From contig OX359196.1 of NCBI GenBank assembly GCA_947172415.1, positions 4,839,901 through 4,903,900 of the forward strand: a stretch of DNA of 64,000 nt, given 5' to 3'. Position numbers and translations under genes: made by a program. Source of the DNA: Chondrosia reniformis. Taxonomy: Eukaryota; Porifera; Demospongiae; Chondrillida; Chondrillidae. Under the pieces are notes generated by a model. The model made no database searches. It was not told the DNA's origin and saw only the letters and a program-made list of their open reading frames with translations. Shown here piece after piece: positions 47,101 to 59,622 of this stretch; within the stretch, counting starts at the first letter, position 1, and each line of letters starts with the position of its first letter.

Positions 47101-48347
47101 TGTAGACACTCAAAGAGCTAAAATTAAAATTGATTCCAGCGTACAAGGGGGACACAGCAAACAGTCACATGACATTTATGCTAATCCTGCTCATAAAGAC
47201 ATGGACTATAGCTACTCGAGAGGTTAGTTACATATTAACTGTCCATATACAGGCAATGTGTATATGTGTACGTATATTACAAGGCCAACCCAATACGTAT
47301 ATATACATCTTGTCTTTTACTATTATATGACTTTCTTTACGTACAGCTAAACCTAAAACACTCAGGCATGATCAAATGAGCACCACTGGCTGGACAGCTT
47401 TATCTAGTCACTTAATGACACTGCCAATGCTAAAGTTAATTTTCAGTATGTCCCTAAATTTGCATATTATATTTATGTGATTCGTGCATGTCACTATAAT
47501 AATGCACACAGTGCCAGCAGACTATAAGGAGCTGAAAAGTGAGTGTAAAAAAGTCTTTAATCATGCAAGCAAAGCAGATGTGTATAGATCAAGAAAGTAT
47601 ATGCATATATGTCAGTTTTAAACCAGTTGAGGAAGATCTAAAGATCGAAATGTCCTGGATATTGATTGTTTGTGAACTCCAGTGGCCGCACTATCCCTCA
47701 ATAACTCTTACCTTTCAGTTAAATATATGAAAAACAGAAGTTAATAACTGCACAATAATAATGCTAGTGATTATTCTGCATTAACTAGGGAGTATAATTA
47801 TGTAACAAGTTCAATACTACGTATGTTACATAAACACAAGAGTGGCCAATGGATATGGATACACCTGACTGATCTCATTTTTTTCATTTCAACAGATGTT
47901 GACATACTGAAGAGTATGCATGATGTAAAAGAATTCCTGAAGCAGTTTCCCATTTTGAAGGTCATCAAAATTACAGAGAACCCATCAGCAATGCCACCTA
48001 ATGGAGCTCTCTTCCAAATGTTCCATTCTGCTTGGAAACAACTTCCTTCGAATTCAGGTCAAAGGAATACAATATTAGCCTTTCATGGAACAGCTGAAGG
48101 AAACATACAAAGTATATGTAACAATGGCTATGACCCAAGCCGACGTAAGGGTCAAGCTCATGGAGCTGGTGAATATTTTGCTGTTTCTCCTAAAACACCT
48201 CTAGGATATTGCCGTGGTGGTAAGAAGATATTGCTAAATGAGCTGCTACTAGGTCAACATGGAACACATCACACTAGGCATGGAGACATTGTAGTAATGA
48301 AAAACCCAGCTCATGATCTACCAAGATTTATCATTGAATTTCAATAA
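44123..48347 (+). CDS. Reticulon-type (RETREG/FAM134-like) membrane domain fused to a PARP-like domain
   Basis: Eight exons join in frame: 44123-44319, 44581-44954, 45034-45171, 45291-45392, 45855-47222, 47347-47445, 47521-47538 and 47896-48347 (915 residues). Exons 1-2 match the reticulon-homology domain of reticulophagy regulators: LTWKKPLSSLILYIGIHSIF opens the first hairpin, and a GNPRIWLPLILIFTGI ... ARFIPGIVFSYAV second hairpin follows. Exons 3 and 4 are tandem copies of one exon (CKEVYRSFIYIIKKIGYLFV and CKEVYRSSIYIIQRIGHLYV). Exon 5 (456 codons) is Ser/Thr/Asp/Lys-rich with two long internal repeats and a DPWRPI motif of LIR type. Exon 7 is an 18-base microexon. Exon 8 is the ART domain (FHGT, GAGEYFAV, HGDIVVM). 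All introns after the first are phase 1. An ER-anchored ADP-ribosyltransferase-like protein is inferred; transcript evidence is needed to exclude two genes. Confidence 0.7.
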
Positions 48348-48575
48348 ATATTTGAATTACTTTTATTTATGATATAATGCTATATGTATATGTATATACT
48401 TTTGTGGTGCTATTGCTCATGATCAGTTAATATATCAATGTGCATGATGTCAGTCATACTAATATATAGCCAATTCTGGGGTATTCCCCCTAGGAATTCC
48501 AAGTATAATATGCATGTGGTTTTAAGTGGAAACAGTAATTTGTAGGAGAAGAAGAGATTCTGAAGTTGGAAGAAT

Positions 48576-51208
48576 ATGGGAAATAGTTCAAGCTCTAAAT
48601 ATAATGTATCCCAAGCTGAAAGTGAGCCAAACAGTACTGGTAATGGGGAGAGCAAGAAAAGATTGTCACAGACAGATCTAGACCCCACACAAAAGGTAAA
48701 TAACCACTCACAAAAGCCTCCCTCACTCATACAACAATGCATCTCATCTAATCAGGATCCCAGCTCTCATCCCAACCCCTCACATCTTCATCAGTCTCAC
48801 CCTCTCAGTGAAGAAGGTAGCACTCAGAAGGATATTAACCACGTCCTTTCATCAGTAGACAGCCAGGGGGTTGCTAGAGGGAGTTGTACTATGAATGATT
48901 GTACTTGCACACAGTATGGCAAGCAACCACATGGGAACAAGTGTGGCAACTGTGGTCACTTTCCTGTAAAGCACATCTCCGTTAAACTGCCATTAAAAGA
49001 TGATTCTCAACCAGCAGCTGGACAGTATACTGATCATTACAGTGGACAAACAACAAACAAGCCAGTGGTTCAATCAAAAAACACCTCTCCAGCAGGTACG
49101 TAACACATGCAAATACAAATGATTCATTTGAATACAGTTTTTATCATCTCATTAATTAGCTGAGTTACCAGGGTCAACCACAACTGCCAATAAGTGTGCA
49201 ATCACTGAATGTTCTAATCCAAGATATGCTGACCCCTCAACTGGAGCACTGCACATGTGCTGTGGATACACACATGCTATGGAACATCAGAGAAGACAGG
49301 CCATTCAGTCTGGTCAGTTTGGGAGGCAATCCATATTGATACATATACCAAATGAAATCACATGCAGCCTGTATGTATCACTCTATTTGTATAATATATA
49401 TGATATATGCTGGATTCCAACATACTTTGAATACAATATATATATATATTCACAGGTCCAGTTCAAAAGGGAATTACCCACTGCCTACTTCCTGAGTGTT
49501 CCAATATTGTTTGGCCTTTCATGAACTACTGTGGTAGCACTCATGCTGACTTGGGAAAACAGCATGGATTGATGCGTAAGTGCCGCCTAACATACGTACG
49601 TACATCAGAGGTTACCTGCATAGTTAATTACTGTATGCATATTATGTAATCAATGCAGCTCCTATACCAGTGATTGATGTATCCTTTAAAGATGATTCTG
49701 AGTGCCTACTTCCCATATGTAATAAAAAACGATATACAAATCAAGATGGAACTGAACATTTTTTCTGTGGAAGAACACACGGTGTATGGTTCCAAAAAGG
49801 TGGTTTAAAAGGTAATGGTTAAGAGATTTTACAGGGAAAATACAAATGTATATGAGGGGGGCATTGCTGTGGCAGTTGTAGCTCAGTGGCAGAGCAACTG
49901 GTGGTCATAACCAGTTTGATTATTACATCATTTATTCATATATCATAATAAGCCTGTACATATGCAGCTAGGCTCATCAATCATATTTTGCCTATATGCC
50001 ATTGAATAATTCATCATGTACCTTTAATAATCTTACAAATGTGTTGTAAAGTGTGCTTACATATATACAGTACATCTACGTATATAGTTCCTAGTAAATT
50101 CAAGTGCATCATTCCAACTTGTAAAAAGCCAAGAATGAAGACTGTTAAAAGATTTGACCAGCATTACTGTTCACAGAATCATATTGAAAAAGGGAGATCA
50201 TCAAATATTTTGCGTACGTAAGACCCTTTTAGCTCAGCATAAACTATACATGCATGCTTGGAATGATAGTATTATAGCCTTCTTGTATATTATAGCAAAA
50301 GCTGAGAGTGAAGATGATGTTTGTGCTATAAGTGGATGTGACAGAATGAGGGCTGAAGGTGCATATTGCAGCAAGGAACATAAACACGAAGATGGTAAGT
50401 ATACATGCATTTATTATTTATTTGATATCAGTAGACATTCTTTATATATACATCTAGTTACAAACACTATTATAATTAGTACACTTAAAAATTTTATACG
50501 GTATATATGTATACATACTTATATACTAAAAGGGAGCTAATTGTACTTCAGTCACTAGCTTGCAATTGTTTGGTATCTCCCAGTCGTTTCTGTGTTATAC
50601 TGATATCAATGTGGTAAATATGTGTGGTATATTTTTATACCGCATATACGTAAGTATGAGATAGAAATAATTACTCAATGCATGTAAGGCAATCAGTCCT
50701 ATCATGTATAACTAAATGTACTATTAAATCATGACATGCTATACATTCTTGTTAAGCTCAAAGGATTTTGACAAAGATGGAAGATGTCAACATGCTCTTG
50801 AAGCAGTTTAAGACCCTGAAGGTTAAAAATATTGAAGAGAATCCTAACGCAAGTCCACCTGATAAGAAACTGTTCAAGAAATTTCATGAAGCATGGAAAA
50901 AGCTATCTTCAGATCAGAGACAAACAGTTTTAGCATTTCACGGTACACCAGAGAAAAATATTAAGAGTATCTGTGATAACGGTTATGACAGCTCGAAACG
51001 ATGTATTCAAGCATATGGTGCAGGTGAATACTTTGCCACAGAGCCCTCCATTTCCATGGGTTACTGTTGCGCTGGCAAGAAGATGCTGCTAAATGAGCTT
51101 CTTCTTGGCTCTGAGAATGTGCACCACACTAAAGCTAATGGGGGCACTTACATCATCATGAAGGATCCCGCACACGAACTGCCAAGATTTGTGATTGAAT
51201 TTGAATGA
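48576..51208 (+). CDS. Putatively myristoylated cysteine-repeat ADP-ribosyltransferase-like protein
   Basis: Exons 48576-49095, 49160-49312, 49456-49575, 49659-49811, 50088-50213, 50296-50394 and 50757-51208, joined by six phase-1 introns into 540 residues. It begins MGNSSSSKYN, which fits the N-myristoylation rule (Gly2, Ser6), unlike the acidic start of the two genes to the left. A disordered Ser/Asn-rich stretch leads to the shared Cys/His module (CTCTQYGKQPHGNKCGNCGH), then five C-x4-C...C...H repeats, one per exon, more diverged than in genes 1 and 2. The catalytic exon is the most diverged of the family: LAFHGTPEKNIKSIC, GAGEYFATEP, but GGTYIIMKDP, with Thr where others have Asp and PARPs have Glu. 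It could therefore be a mono-transferase or a non-catalytic NAD+ binder. No breaks are seen. Confidence 0.82.
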
Positions 51209-51736
51209 GGCAATACCAATGTATTAATTTGGCATGCTCCATTCTACGTACTTTATAAACATACGTACTTGTTGATGTCAACCATGTTTTGAAGAAAATG
51301 GTAACTACTGGTGCTTTAGAGTTTTCATTTACATATGTAATCATGCAATTATAACACAAATCAAACAAGCAGTTCATTCTAGATAAATCTAAAAACAGTA
51401 GTTATAATCTCTAAATAATCATCTACATTAGGTACGTATGTACTGTACGTAATATAATATGTAGAAATCAAATATATACGTAATATCTCTAATACTTAGT
51501 TAGCTTTGTGTATACGTACAGTACATATGTGTGTATTTACTATATTGTGACAGCTTCAAGAGAGACGAATAATAATTGATTGAACAATGTTAATACTCCA
51601 CAAGACAAGTGTTAAACATATGCCTGTAAGTGGTCTTTCTGAGACAGCCGATTCATGCACACATAAACACATACGTATGTACACATGTACAACTACTTAC
51701 ATATTTACAAACAAGAAATTACGAAAAGTGATAAGT
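51209..51736. other. Convergent spacer
   Basis: AT-rich DNA between the stop of the plus-strand ART gene and the stop of the minus-strand membrane gene. It holds both 3' ends; no gene seen. Confidence 0.6.
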
Positions 51737-54700
51737 TCAGCAAGCACTCTCTTCAGAACTGGAACTGCTTTGACTAGCAACATACTCTCCATATTCTGCA
51801 GTATGTATTTCCTCATTGGACGTTGATGATACCTTCTCTTTCAACTCCATGGAGACTTGACTCAAGATTTTGGCATCACTTCTTTCACTACGTCGGTCCA
51901 GATTAATACTTCTTGCTCTAATAGTTATTAGAGGGCCCTCCTCCCTTCGTGAACGCCCAGGAACAATCTCTAGGAGAGGTTGAGCCCGTTCTGGATTTGT
52001 TTCCAATACAACACAACTGTGAATATATTAAAATGGATGGACATATAAAATGGAACAAGTTGTATATGTATACCAAATTTTTCACATCATCTAACTCTCT
52101 TTACCTTGGGTTAGTGATACTGGATGCTAGTTTTGCTCTAGCATACATTCTCTTCTTCTTGCGCCTTATAACAAGAGCTAGAAGTGTTCCTACAACTAAC
52201 AGTATAATCACCAAAACAAATGCTCCTACCAAGCATCCTACAATTATGTAAGTGATTTGATATGAAGCTTCTGTCGTAGTGATAGCTGGAGCTGGAGCTA
52301 GAGTTACTATTATCCTTTCACAAAGTGTGCCATTGAATCCTGCTGGACACTGGCATACCAGCTGGTTGGACTTCACAGAACAAGTGCCTCCATTTTGACA
52401 CCCGCAGAGGCCAGCTATATCAGCTGTGTATACAAACAAGATAAACATGTAATCACAAGACTGAATAAATAAATAATTATTTCATAGCTGAGGCAGGAAG
52501 TGGCTATAGGAATGCTGTAAACATCCTTTCTCTTTCTCATTATTACAAAAGGAAATAAATTTCCTTTTCTCATAACTACTAGTTCACTATACCACATCTT
52601 CATTGCTGTTAAACTATGGGGTGCCAAACGTGTCAAAATTACAAGTTTTCTCTGTTAAGGATATCATAAACAGACATTCAAACATCAATGTGTATCAACT
52701 ACCAGCTACCTCATGTTAAAGTCTTATTTTTAAGGATAGTCACATGGTGCCTCTGCCAGTCTGGAGATAATGAGGAACTGTCTTAAGAATAATGAGATGA
52801 TTGGATCTACACATTATTAATCCTCCACATGTACTGGAAATCACTAATTGTATCAGAATCCAGAAATATATTGATCTCTGACATACTGCCTATATAGTTT
52901 TCTCCACATATCACATATCACATATGAAAGGTTTACCTTCTCTTTGGCAGTTCAGACCAGTATACTTCAGACGACACGCACAAGTGTAAGATCCTTGGTA
53001 TCTGGAACACTTTCCACCATTTTTACATGGATTGATGTCACATCTTAGGGCAACTATACAGGAGTAGTAACATGCCACTTTAGTAAGACATGCCCATTGC
53101 TATATGTTCATTTCAGATAGCCGTCACATGCAGGGTATTATATTAATGACATTAATGACATTAAGTTATAACATCACTATTTACAGCCATACAATCACAT
53201 GGCAACTGCTTTTTTTCTCGGACTCCTTTTTGTAAACTGACAGTTACCAAAGTAAGAATGCATAGTTGTTAATTAACAATATATGTAACATGGAAAACAA
53301 CACAGACATATGGTCATTGCTATGTCACTTCAACTTGATGTTACTTCAGTTGTGTACAATTCTAATTTGTCAAATGTCTGTACCCAACTTGAAATGACAG
53401 CCTAATGAAGTGTTAATCACATTCATGCCAATGGTAATAGGATCAATCTTGATTATTGATATGAAACGTTTTGACAAGTAATTGACAAAGCTGCTAATAG
53501 GCAAACTGTCATTGTGAAAGATTTTGAATGCTGATGTAATATCGACAATTATCATTATTATATATTTACATGCATCATTTGATTACAGAGTCAAATCATT
53601 ATATTTTAAATTTAAGATCGGCCTTCAATCCTAAAAACTCCTATTTTTCATTATTTATTCACATAGCTTAGTTTGATCAGCTAGTTGAATTATTAGGATA
53701 AATCTTGTAAGCATCAGTAATAATATTACAGTAGTAAACAAGATTTGGACACTTCAATCAATTCTATTACCACCTTGTGTGCCACCTATATAAGGTACTG
53801 TACATATAGTATAAGATATTAGTGCACTGTACCTGGAGCTATATTGCAGGCAGCTCCCGTATAACCATCTGTGCATACACACACACCATCTGGTACACAT
53901 ATACCATGGCCGCATTCTGGATCACAGCGAACTGTTGAAAACAAGATGAAGTAATACTATGTATTCATGTATACAGTATATAGTATAATGAAAGAGTTTA
54001 TATTTATTTACTGAACATACAAGTAAAAGTGTTTCATGTTGAATAGTTTGAAACGCCATACTAAATATGAAAAGTTTTTCACGTTTCTACAAAATTACAA
54101 ACAGTTTCTCAGCTATGTACATATAAACAGCTAGTTTGGTGAAGATTTGTTCCGTTGTTAATTGTTATTTACCCACTTAATGTCAGAAATAGGTTCTCTT
54201 ATGAACTAATTGTACATCTGTCAATGCTACCTTTTATATCTACTGTATTTACTTAGTATGCATACTGTATATGTAAACATACATGTGGCCATTAATGTAC
54301 AGATGATCTATTACTATTAACAATGAAGCCTTTGAAACCTTCATTGACATAAGGAAGGTGTACTTGTAAGGATCTGTATAAACCTAACTCCTTTACCTTT
54401 TATCCATAACTCCTGATTTAATGCTTTTGTATTAAAGAGGGAAATTTATATTTGAAATTTACATTTTCCCCTATGTACGTATATGGTGTACGATACATAC
54501 ATACATACGTACGTATTTACGTACTTATTATACACTTGTATATACGTATATACATATATATACCTTTGGCTAGAGTATTGTAAATTCCAAGTTCCCTTTC
54601 AAGTTTAAGAGATATCATTCCCATTTCTATTTCTCCTGTTGCAGCTGTATCAAAGATACAGGCTGAGCTATTGTCACACTGCTCTACAGCTCTTGATTCA

Positions 54701-57700
54701 TTTAAAAATGAAACATTTGGAGACAAAATTGGATCAAAGCTTGGGATATTAATTCGGTCTAGAATTTCACTTGATTTGTGTCCAAATAAACTTTTGAAGA
54801 TTCCAGTCACCATCCCTAAACAATGAAAACACTCAAATAACCTGCACTGTTGTCTTACTGCAAAAAAATTGAATTACGTAAATGTACCGTGAAACTGTCT
54901 AATGTGGTCAGCTTGGGGCCAGCTAACTTGGCCTTCTTTGAGAGGTGGTTGCACTATATACACTGTCTATTATATATAGGATATTAGCTGAGACTTTAAG
55001 AGCTGACCATAATTCAGAGGTTAAACAGGTTTGACTAAATATTATGTAGCCCAAATTATCACTTGCTAACTACAATATATACAGCATATCCCTACTTAGA
55101 GAGTATATATTACCACATTCTCTGGTATACTACACCTGTACAATATATACATCAGATAAACAGTAAGAATTTTTAGGCTTCAAGAGAATCACAAAAATTC
55201 AATCACTGAGTTTTATCACCACGAGTGTATTTAAACTTCCCTTGCTTGCTACCATGAGTGTCGTATGAAGACAGGTTGTCATAGGTCACATACGTATTCA
55301 CCATAAAATTAAAAGGCTTCAACTCACAAGTTAGCCCAAATTGATAGTGAATGTTCTTGCTAGTAGTATTGAATGGCAAAGACTCATTGCTACCAAAGGG
55401 GACAAAGTCATCTTCTGTATTTCCATTGTAGTTTCCCAAGAGACCTTGAAGTCTTCCTGCAAATCCTTCAGGCAAGCTTACAAGAAGAGCTGATATGAAC
55501 CCTTTATCATGTCTAACTTCTATATAAGCTCCATTGAAGAAGAAGGCTTTTATTTCTTTTTTATTTTGCTTATTGACTAAGGTGACTCCATCAAAATCTT
55601 GCTCCTGTATTGCACCAAAGTTAACTCGCTTTTCTCTGACACTTGTGATAATTCCATCTGTAGTGGCCCTGAATACAATGTTCTCAGATTCCGTTGTCCT
55701 GACTGCTACTGCTAGGAGTACTGTTGCATCAACTCCATCTCTATAAGTCCCTAACTGCCCTTGCAGTTGAAAGCTTCCATCATTTGACTCAGCAAGGACA
55801 AATTCTCCTCTTCCATTGAATGTATACCTATGACCGTCCATTGTTATGAGATGAGGATCACCATATACAACACCTACATTCATACAAGTGGGCACATTTA
55901 TAATTTCTATTTATACAATAGCATTTCAATATGAGATCATATTACAAAGTTTAATCGATTAGGTACGTATATACAGTGAAAGTTACAGGACATATATATG
56001 TAGGTGTGTGTGCCAGTTAGGTACTCTACCTCCATTTCCTGTCCTAGTAGGTTCCAATTATTATCACCATAAATGTACAGTAAAGAGCTCAGGACTAAAG
56101 GTATATACCCCAATGCTCTTTTTAGTACTAACACTAAACAAACATGTTTATATCATGTGACCACATAATTTGCATAATAAAGGAAACAAGGAGGCGGGTA
56201 GTGAGACTTCAGTATGTACACATAGATAATCCTATAAGTTCATTTCCAGTGTAATTGCAACCATACCAGGCAAAGTGGGGAATATGTAGCCTTGTGTTAT
56301 CCTTGATTTTTCATTTTGAAATGAATGACTATCAAAAAAGGTTCCACAACTCGCCAAATTTCCCTTGCAACAATAGATGTAGGGAATAATGTCATTGAGG
56401 TAATGCGCAGATCGCTCCTTCCAGCTTACAATATGTACATTATCAACAGGAGATATACTGACCCAACCACCACCTGGTGGCTCAGTCAGGATTCTCCCTT
56501 TGTTGTCATAGCAACATTCTTGCTGAGGAGTGCTGTATGGGAAAATAATTGTGTGTATTATTATATAGAAACCATGAATACAATATGTATACAATAAGGA
56601 TAAATGCATATAAAAGTAGGAAAAGAGAGTATATGATTCCATTTGTAACACAACAATACATGTGCACACACCTGGCACGTTTGTAACATATACTGGTTCC
56701 GGAGTGAAAGAATGCTTTAGATTGGTTAAAGTAGACTGCATCCATAAATATTGGATGGTGTCTCTCTAGAAAGCCACTACCAGGTAGTTCTGCTATCACT
56801 GATGTAGGCGGACAGGACTGGACATCAACATGTACAGGTCTGATATTCTTATCCATCCAATTTAAACAAGCTCCACGAAGTTCACTTGAAACATCTGATT
56901 TTCCAGTATACAGGAAAGCAACACCGCTCCACAGTGCAAATAGATCTTTTAACTTGACATTAGTACTCCTTATTGACACTCGTAATACCACTGGAACAAC
57001 AAGGTGGCTGTCAGAAAGGTCTGGTATTAAAAGACTGGCCAATCCAACATTTGGGGCAGCAGATTGTAATGTGTAAGCCTGCACAAAGCGACTGTGATTA
57101 AAGTCATACTTAAAGATGTCAATATCAATAGTATACGTCCTGAAACCAAAATTGGCATTTGGGAGAATAACAGGTTTCCATCGTATCTTAAGTTCTTCTC
57201 CAGGCACCAGTAATAAGCTATCCTTGATAATTTCAACATCCGTATAATGTTCATGTGGAACTAAAGAGTTAGGAATGTATCATATGAATGTATGATACAC
57301 CAACTGCCAATACTGCACACAATATATGTTATAAGAAAGAAACAATTCAGCTAGGTATAGGAAAAAGTGGTTTAGACTGTTCTTTGTATGTTTCCTGATT
57401 CTTTGACTACCTGCCAATCATATACAGGAACTTTAGATTATCCAAGTAGATAATACTATTTCAAAAAACCTTAGTCACTTAGTCTGTGTGTGGATATATA
57501 TAATTTGCCTCCCACAACACATACAACTTCATAAACATACTGTATAGGAAACTGCTCTCCGCTGTATACAAAAGGCTTGAGTTTACATACAACTGCAGAA
57601 TGAATTCAACACTGCCTGCTTTACGAGCACCTGGTGCAGCACAAAGAATATGGCTGTCATTCAGATATACTCCACGGACAGGTCCTCCATTAAATATACA

Positions 57701-59622
57701 AACTGGCTGGTAGGATTGAAGTAGGCATGGCTTTGGAAGCAATTCAATGATCACAGGAGTACCTCCCAATTGAGAACCAGCTGACGGACTAAGAGATACT
57801 TCAGCTATAATTTGTGTATAAAATGCATATAAAAATGTAGTACATTAAGTCACAAGTTACAATGATAGATTCATTTATATTATACGTACGTACGTATATA
57901 TAGCACTGCAGTATATTACATACCTAGATCACAAAACTCTCCAAATCTACAAGGAGTGCAATGGCATACTAGTTTTCCTAATCTCAGTTTACAATCTCCA
58001 TCATTCAGACAAGGATTACTGGGACATTCCTTCACTTCTTCTTCTGAAAATAAATTTAACAGATATTGAAATACAAATAAATACATGCTGTCTTGAAATT
58101 GTGTTTATGCATATAGACTATACATTGACCCACGCTAGTACGTATGTATAATGAAACACATAGTACTAATAGTTATTATTATATAACAACTACATTTATT
58201 TTAGTGATGAGATTTTCAAATTCATGTCTATTATGTATATCCCTGCTTGATGCATGATCAAATATACATGCATACGTATTATGTTAATGAACTGAATTAT
58301 ATGTACATCACAGAATTCATGGAAAATACAGTTTTACGCTAAAATACATACATAGACTATACAATAATAGTTACTATAATCCAAAATTCAGTATAATTAC
58401 AAGCCACGAGAATGAGAACATAACATTCGGAGAACTTCTTATTATGTTCTTCATTGTAGTGAAACCTGTGTTAACAACTGTGTTCTGTAAATCACCTCTT
58501 TAACACAACCATTCCTCAGGTTAGAATTACACATACCACATATAATTATACTAAGTACATATATACATGCTATATATGACCATGCATTTTCAGAGCTAAT
58601 AGAAATTTGGAGTCAATTTTTGGTTAAAGAAATTCACTCACCATCCAATGGACAACTGCTGACATCAACTGCATCTGTTCTGAATATCCATTGGCCCTTA
58701 AGACCAGTGTTTCCTACCACTCTGGAAATGTTTATAATTTCATCACTAAGAGATCCAGGCAGCAAGAAGAAGCCATCACCATCACCAACATTGTATCCTG
58801 CAGCGGCTGGATTGCCACCTAGCCCATTTACACCTCGGTTACTGTCCCCAGTTGTCCATGTTATACCATTCTCGGCATAGTTTAATATTGCAACAGACTT
58901 TCCACCATCTGTAGCTACGACCAGCTGAAAGGAATTGGTCTACGCAAAGTAGGACATGAAATGCAAAACTAAAAGTGTACGTTTACTCTAATATACGTTG
59001 TACCTCTTTTAGTCCACTTACTTTATCTGAATGGGCTGCATAATATCCGACTCCGTCCCAGGTCACAATTAGTGCCCACATAGCGTAGAAGGTTCCTAGC
59101 AATGGAAGCTTAGCTAGGGTGTATGTGGTAATGTTATTCAGCAGGGCTTCATTCGTGTCCAGTGTAACTAAACGCCAGTACACCCTTCCAGCAGAAGTTA
59201 CGTCTACGTCGGCCCAGAAAGCAGCTACAAGTGGCGACCAAACGAACTGTCCACTGATTGGAAAAGGTTCGGCGCTGTATGGAGTAATGATACTGACACC
59301 TTTTTTCAGGAACGAAATATATCCGTTGTTATTTATCTGAAAAGTATTAATACTATATAGATTAATCGCAGGATAACAGTTATTTTTGCATGAATTATAA
59401 ACCTACATTAGCAAAGTTGTAGCTGTGACAGAAGAACGGATAAGGTGTAGGTAAGGTTGCAATCATAGAATCTGTCAGGAAGTCGTCTTGATTATCCGTA
59501 AATTCAACATCGCCCTGATCGGTTCCAAAGGGATACCCAAAAAAGTTGTTAAATGATAAGCCCTTCACTCCGCTTTGAAAGACTAACAAAGCAACAACGA
59601 ACACCAAACTAGCCAACCGCAT
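51737..59622 (-). CDS. NIDO-EGF-IPT-AMOP-VWD-EGF type I membrane protein (Mesh/MUC4-like)
   Basis: Thirteen exons on the minus strand join exactly (59622-59407, 59336-59022, 58924-58642, 58043-57924, 57804-57541, 57260-56672, 56532-56267, 55873-55328, 54815-54564, 53931-53833, 53053-52937, 52423-52105, 52016-51737) into 1221 residues. In order: signal peptide (LASLVFVVALLVFQSGVKG); NIDO domain over exons 1-3 (SPLVAAFWADVDV); an EGF-like repeat; an IPT-like exon; AMOP (CLNWMD ... QQECCYDNKGRIL); VWD (YGDPHLITMDGHRYTFNGRG ... GRLQGLLGNYNGNTEDDF); three EGF-like repeats; a single membrane helix (IIVGCLVGAFVLVIILLVVG) with RRKKKR stop-transfer; and a 100-residue Ser/Glu-rich tail. NIDO-AMOP-VWD is the core of Drosophila Mesh and vertebrate MUC4, cell-surface proteins of epithelia. 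Role inferred: adhesion, junction or surface barrier. Confidence 0.88.

Noticed and set aside
56506..56671. C-terminal extension of the AMOP-region frame (TSICYKRARCVHMY...)
   Set aside because: Using the donor at 56671/56670 leaves phase 2 and joins perfectly to the acceptor before QQECCYD; the extension is intron.
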